Assembly (NCBI RefSeq): GCF_003063665.1
Contig: NZ_NESF01000001.1
Span: forward strand, 620,001-684,000
Direction of reading: 5' to 3'
Length of the DNA stretch: 64,000 nt
Source: Limnohabitans sp. Hippo3
GTDB taxonomy: Bacteria > Pseudomonadota > Gammaproteobacteria > Burkholderiales > Burkholderiaceae_C
Under the pieces are notes generated by a model. It was not told the DNA's origin and made no database searches. It saw only the letters and a program-made list of their open reading frames with translations. Positions 63,501 through 64,000 of this stretch are shown here, one piece after another. Each line of letters starts with the position of its first letter. Positions within the stretch are counted from its first letter, which is position 1. The position numbers and the translations under genes were made by a program.

Positions 63501-64000
63501 AATACCCGCCACGAGATCAATGACCTCGATGTTCTTGAAAACGGCGTCATTGATCGCAGTCAGATCCATGGCAGAGCCAGTAGACTCCAAGGTGTCTATA
63601 CCTGCACCACCATCCACGATGGCATCAGTGGCATCAAACAGGATGGTGTCATCACCGTCACCAGCATCAATCAGATCGCTGCCAGCACCACCATCCACAG
63701 TGTCGTCACCATCTTGCGCACGAATCAGATCATCTCCGGAAGTACCCGCCACACCTGTGTCGTTGCCGTCTGTGTAACCTAAAACCAAATTGCCAGCGGT
63801 GATATCTGCCTTGATATTGAGTGTGTAACTTATCCCACCAATCACGGCGGTATACACGTTGTATCCACTTGTGAGCGTAGGCGTTCCCCAAACACCACTG
63901 CCACCAACCAAGAAAACCGTGTCCCCTGCATCACCGTCAATGGTGAGCGTATTCAAAGTTGGTGCAAGTGCGACCAAACTGCTGGCATCAAGCACCAGGG
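54579..64000 (-). CDS. Giant RTX / FG-GAP secreted protein, N-terminus beyond window
   Basis: More than 3,140 residues; the start lies past the right edge. From the N-side: five RTX cassettes (starting near 63745, 63280, 62757, 62200 and 61660), each GxSGxDxLxG plus GGxGxDxLx repeats, then a DLTxI...IExIDL...LxVxGDxGDxVxLxGxW part of about 120 residues. FG-GAP repeats (GDVNGDGxxDFxI) follow, four between 60980 and 59950. Next come about four Ig-like domains with FSESVKAGTG-type strands (about 59830-58150), three FG-GAP (58075-57557), one RTX cassette (near 57460), seven FG-GAP (56812-55266) and a last RTX cassette (near 55112). The C-terminal about 100 residues should hold the secretion signal. 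Calcium-binding surface or released protein exported by the adjacent system. Confidence 0.9.
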   Translation of the reverse strand, partial: LVLDASSLVALAPTLNTLTIDGDAGDTVFLVGGSGVWGTPTLTSGYNVYTAVIGGISYTLNIKADITAGNLVLGYTDGNDTGVAGTSGDDLIRAQDGDDTVDGGAGSDLIDAGDGDDTILFDATDAIVDGGAGIDTLESTGSAMDLTAINDAVFKNIEVIDLVAGIPNTILTMAAADVAALNADKTVSVLGDGSDAVALQGNWTQGSNFTDANSVTYQTFTLDGATVRVQSGVPVSITYTGTSQADQMISGAGNQSISGGAGADFISGGAGNDTLIGGAGDDVLVYDAADSSISGGAGNDTLKLSGSGQTLDLTVIANSVISGIEKIDLSGTGDNVLVLNPDDLQALSTETDTLIVTGNVGDSLRLAGTAWESRGSELVAGITYNKYVGIASDGSIVTLLAGLRIVKGEEITGTSGADSLTGSVGGDKIDGGAGDDTLDGGAGADLLYGGDGDDVLVYGREDTVQDGGAGNDTLEVRTSGEIIDLQLAGRQDGGTLQPTLVSLESINLNQVVTVNGVTSGGANYLILDDATIRSLSGGTSLSISGESDDIVFIDGANSTTSGVVSVSGGSTLNLSGNITVKTVIKDDADSDSIDDSITGTSGQDAIKSGDGKDTIDGGTGADIIYAGAGDDVVYHDAADLRVFGEAGTDTLVVTAVDANGGIAATNGGTNTAADDIDFTTTAGTIYSGFEVISMRGNGNQTIKLDEPSVLAMSDTGKMTVKGDLGDVLKLYGAWTAAGVESDAEGKIYNILQKGDAFVSVEQTVTLQIVNELGATTKIGTDGNDDLQVPTNGGALAGDGDDIIRIYNSAYTGVDGGRGYDKVYYQLSNDTQTTQIINTLLIPTTGLTNIEEIDLTRDLAWLTAANEAANILNRVPNKLIISPEKLLEMTDEDGILIVRGNPAIYNHYDPLTNRYDSWDGISRSQDVIDLLGDWGDMVTNVSTVNYNGETFTQVIASNGAKLLYTPGLKTTVVNPTPQLSAFSIAYDDGAYLVGSGIDQYAGWKVENAGDVNKDGIDDMIINARDKAYVVFGTESMAGQFDLSNLGDRGFTVSNVGTTNFSTDNSYWDYSQPTGWAYANKPTYQHSLSAIGDVNGDGIADLASNVYGNNGLVRVIYGRTDWSNVDISSASFLSSASNGYSIQLKGFGVDSSYTDSSENITSATVIKAVGDVNGDGFADFVVSNPYATYNGATPDSSTYTKGVSYLFFGGNYPSNVSMTGSSSKFVATVKATQGYVHQYLGASYRVFVNGVDSGAYVTEFTTDDYNYWGGTSTSIKTNVDIAIPNGAAVTIRSLNGVTTYVSLTSTEAIALPNFSVSKGVAILSDAANPTHIGADVTGLGDINGDGYEDFMIGGPGFNETGVNGQTDYSGSGYIVFGKAGGWGNTVVVQRDLTAPTISSFSPGDNNSGVSLTGNLQINFSESVKAGTGLILLYNTSTGRVVESFNVATGIGNMGGKLVVSGASVVLNPFAALQTSTAYHVQVQPGAVLDLAGNAYLGIGDTDTTTWNFTSTSTALTDVTAPTLTTSFEVVASNVAYGDQSSSYSISGGASPTGVITRGSTYGAPASTYRFEINFSEAIKPYGAFTLKEGSTVIETYNLQTGVGSRGGSIQLVSNGVDGTKVYVSPFTTLKGNTLHSFQIDAVQDSAGNEIAGGTVSFSFTTAADTTAGILQKTDGTAAMQGSVVDGATGVLTEQSLTFQATESLLFGSTGKIEIRTYSTYDTATAFLSFDLATATRTTSNGVVTVTASDGSVMVLNGKSLTINPAGALAYNTRYALYIEAGALTDLDGTNVVRGSYNYTNRSAVDGSLSYTSKDTLDFTTINGLSTAAGGNAVDKSLKVGVNDNIEITFTETVRAGTATEATKFIKLYDSTGRLIQSFDVTSTAGDIAFTGSKVVLNPTAALKLASGYYVTVDANAVEAANHVGTYYAGTANTTTLTFSTEAASQIDPGQTTSTVNQYTQNGNSSANGLWAGQAVEAVGDFDGDGVNDFVVGTYQQVADSSVAGGFAYGKFYVVFGKAGEWAPITTIDQLKAEGRVVELYGTASNWISRIVEFGDMNKDGYADLLLSSGGRTPNNDTNNSDDYTVSNDGDKDAGSVFVVFGQDRSSWASKVSVTNLGDQGLEITGGLPQEQLGYSIAAGDFNNDGTVDILTGMPVNHRDGFASGEGFVINGGDFTESLLEVGTSLADVMVGDYNADRLSGGGGNDTIHGLGGADILRGGEGDDTISVSDLDFVLVDGGTGTDTLQFKGHNIHLDLTGYAGASIRSFERIDITGDGANSLTFNYREAVYLVERQLSQAYGQYYTITIDGDSDDTLTMEGPWAQVGSANGYTTYALDGIYVNVKSAINETIAGWTIPYPGATLSLMPSTDLNLLAGNVRTSAISGDSGLEVNWASYLINIGDVNNDGFADFALKDHNSTVTTLYAIARSYSSYYNTYYDPGVYTAYNGVNGDVTVIYGKAGGIGTIDLANLASSGMRLTGSSSLSDQFGYTVANLGDIDGDGKQDMLISAPYSSKTLTFNEGGEEKVNGSTGWNNDGWSISQEGRLFFYMGGNAALVAGTSVSATTTSLSNNYDSATTLPSSNTGSDLPDRGDADSVANTIYTYTTSAQTASGSFVGSAGSYLGSTWAPIMLGDVNGDGFDDFLTGKDNSTLVFGKATGWTGLDNTSTSAWTTTTLGYWTNVSAAGDMNGDGYADFILGSGNDRYLVFGKAGNWNSSLTVNATTGGGTGTPAVVKITPETGLALNQDGNQFSLNSASMRALGDINGDGYGDLLIAASHTADFNAKDNGGAYVVFGAASGWGSDISLSNLATNGKGFRITGSVDATYAAYNMTAAGDVNGDGMDDFILTEYGDFEANNDGQGGQGSAYLIFGRQSGWKDINLLEIQDYGIQLLDGGWSTYGWQSMGDIDGDGFDDLGYSTHNYAKIMYGTSYLTYGSNVGVQHVTTTTGDTLTATLGASMSPNPNAGMDRLIGNAGDDTLIGDGGRDVLIGGAGNDLLKIADGNFFKLDGGTGVDTVLIQQTTAANPLTIDFTTIMNSRIENIEVLKLGDGTQSVKLNALDVLNMTGEANTAVVDTNYQKGNVLVIDTGAGSGSDTADTVELAGGGWSDTGVDTAVTGLTGTFSVYQNSTKNIYVLVDATATLS

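Noticed and set aside
54579..64000. Regular short repeats as a possible CRISPR array
   Set aside because: The repeats are in frame, degenerate and encode calcium-binding nonapeptides and FG-GAP loops. There are no constant repeats with variable spacers, and no cas genes.

Overview
This window looks like a chromosome segment of a Burkholderiales betaproteobacterium, most likely a Comamonadaceae member of the Limnohabitans/Rhodoferax/Polaromonas kind. The reasons are high-GC codon use over most of the window, the pyrG-kdsA-eno-ftsB order, dapA-bamC, a Bug-type (TctC) binding protein, a MutL with the endonuclease motif expected of MutH-less bacteria, and several families of short palindromic repeats. 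I see no tRNA, rRNA, insertion sequence, prophage or CRISPR array. The assignment is by protein likeness only.

Left edge (1-6.6 kb, minus strand): an accessory operon reading SBP - ABC ATPase - ABC permease - TauD-type dioxygenase - acylating aldehyde dehydrogenase - BMC-T shell protein, which runs off the window. A Crp/Fnr-type regulator is divergently transcribed from it. The dioxygenase keeps the iron, 2-oxoglutarate and sulfonate-binding residues of taurine dioxygenase. The dehydrogenase carries a linker plus amphipathic C-terminal helix that looks like a microcompartment encapsulation peptide. I read this as an oxygen-dependent sulfonate (or similar) catabolic microcompartment, and it is the most interesting system here.

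6.7-40.3 kb: mostly housekeeping genes. These are parC and parE, an MFS carrier, a small methyltransferase, dapA-bamC, a ribosomal oxygenase, an SlyD-like isomerase, dut, coaBC, the pyrG-kdsA-DUF1330-eno-ftsB-pnuC-NR kinase run, hslO, a gamma-carbonic anhydrase-like protein, xerD, a Bug protein, an AEC carrier, and the queG / tsaE-amiC-(dedA)-mutL-(Bcr-type MFS)-miaA block, which matches the E. coli queG-tsaE-amiB-mutL-miaA order. The intergenic spaces hold four families of palindromic repeats. Copies have also entered coding sequence: the mutL linker, the N-terminus of a small membrane protein and the 3' end of queG.

40.3-47.2 kb: a MNT/HEPN (MntA/HepT-type) toxin-antitoxin pair, then an envelope-modification group: two paralogous exported SGNH hydrolases, an OafA-type acyltransferase with its own SGNH domain, and a LysM-glucosaminidase.

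47.3-64 kb: a 7TMR-DISM histidine kinase and OmpR-type regulator converge on a type I secretion operon (giant RTX protein - ABC exporter - HlyD adaptor - TolC). The giant protein (more than 3,140 residues, N-terminus outside the window) has tandem RTX cassettes and 14 FG-GAP repeats. These split 7 + 7, as expected for two seven-bladed beta-propellers, with the first interrupted after four blades by Ig-like domains. By eye this part is richer in A/T than the rest.
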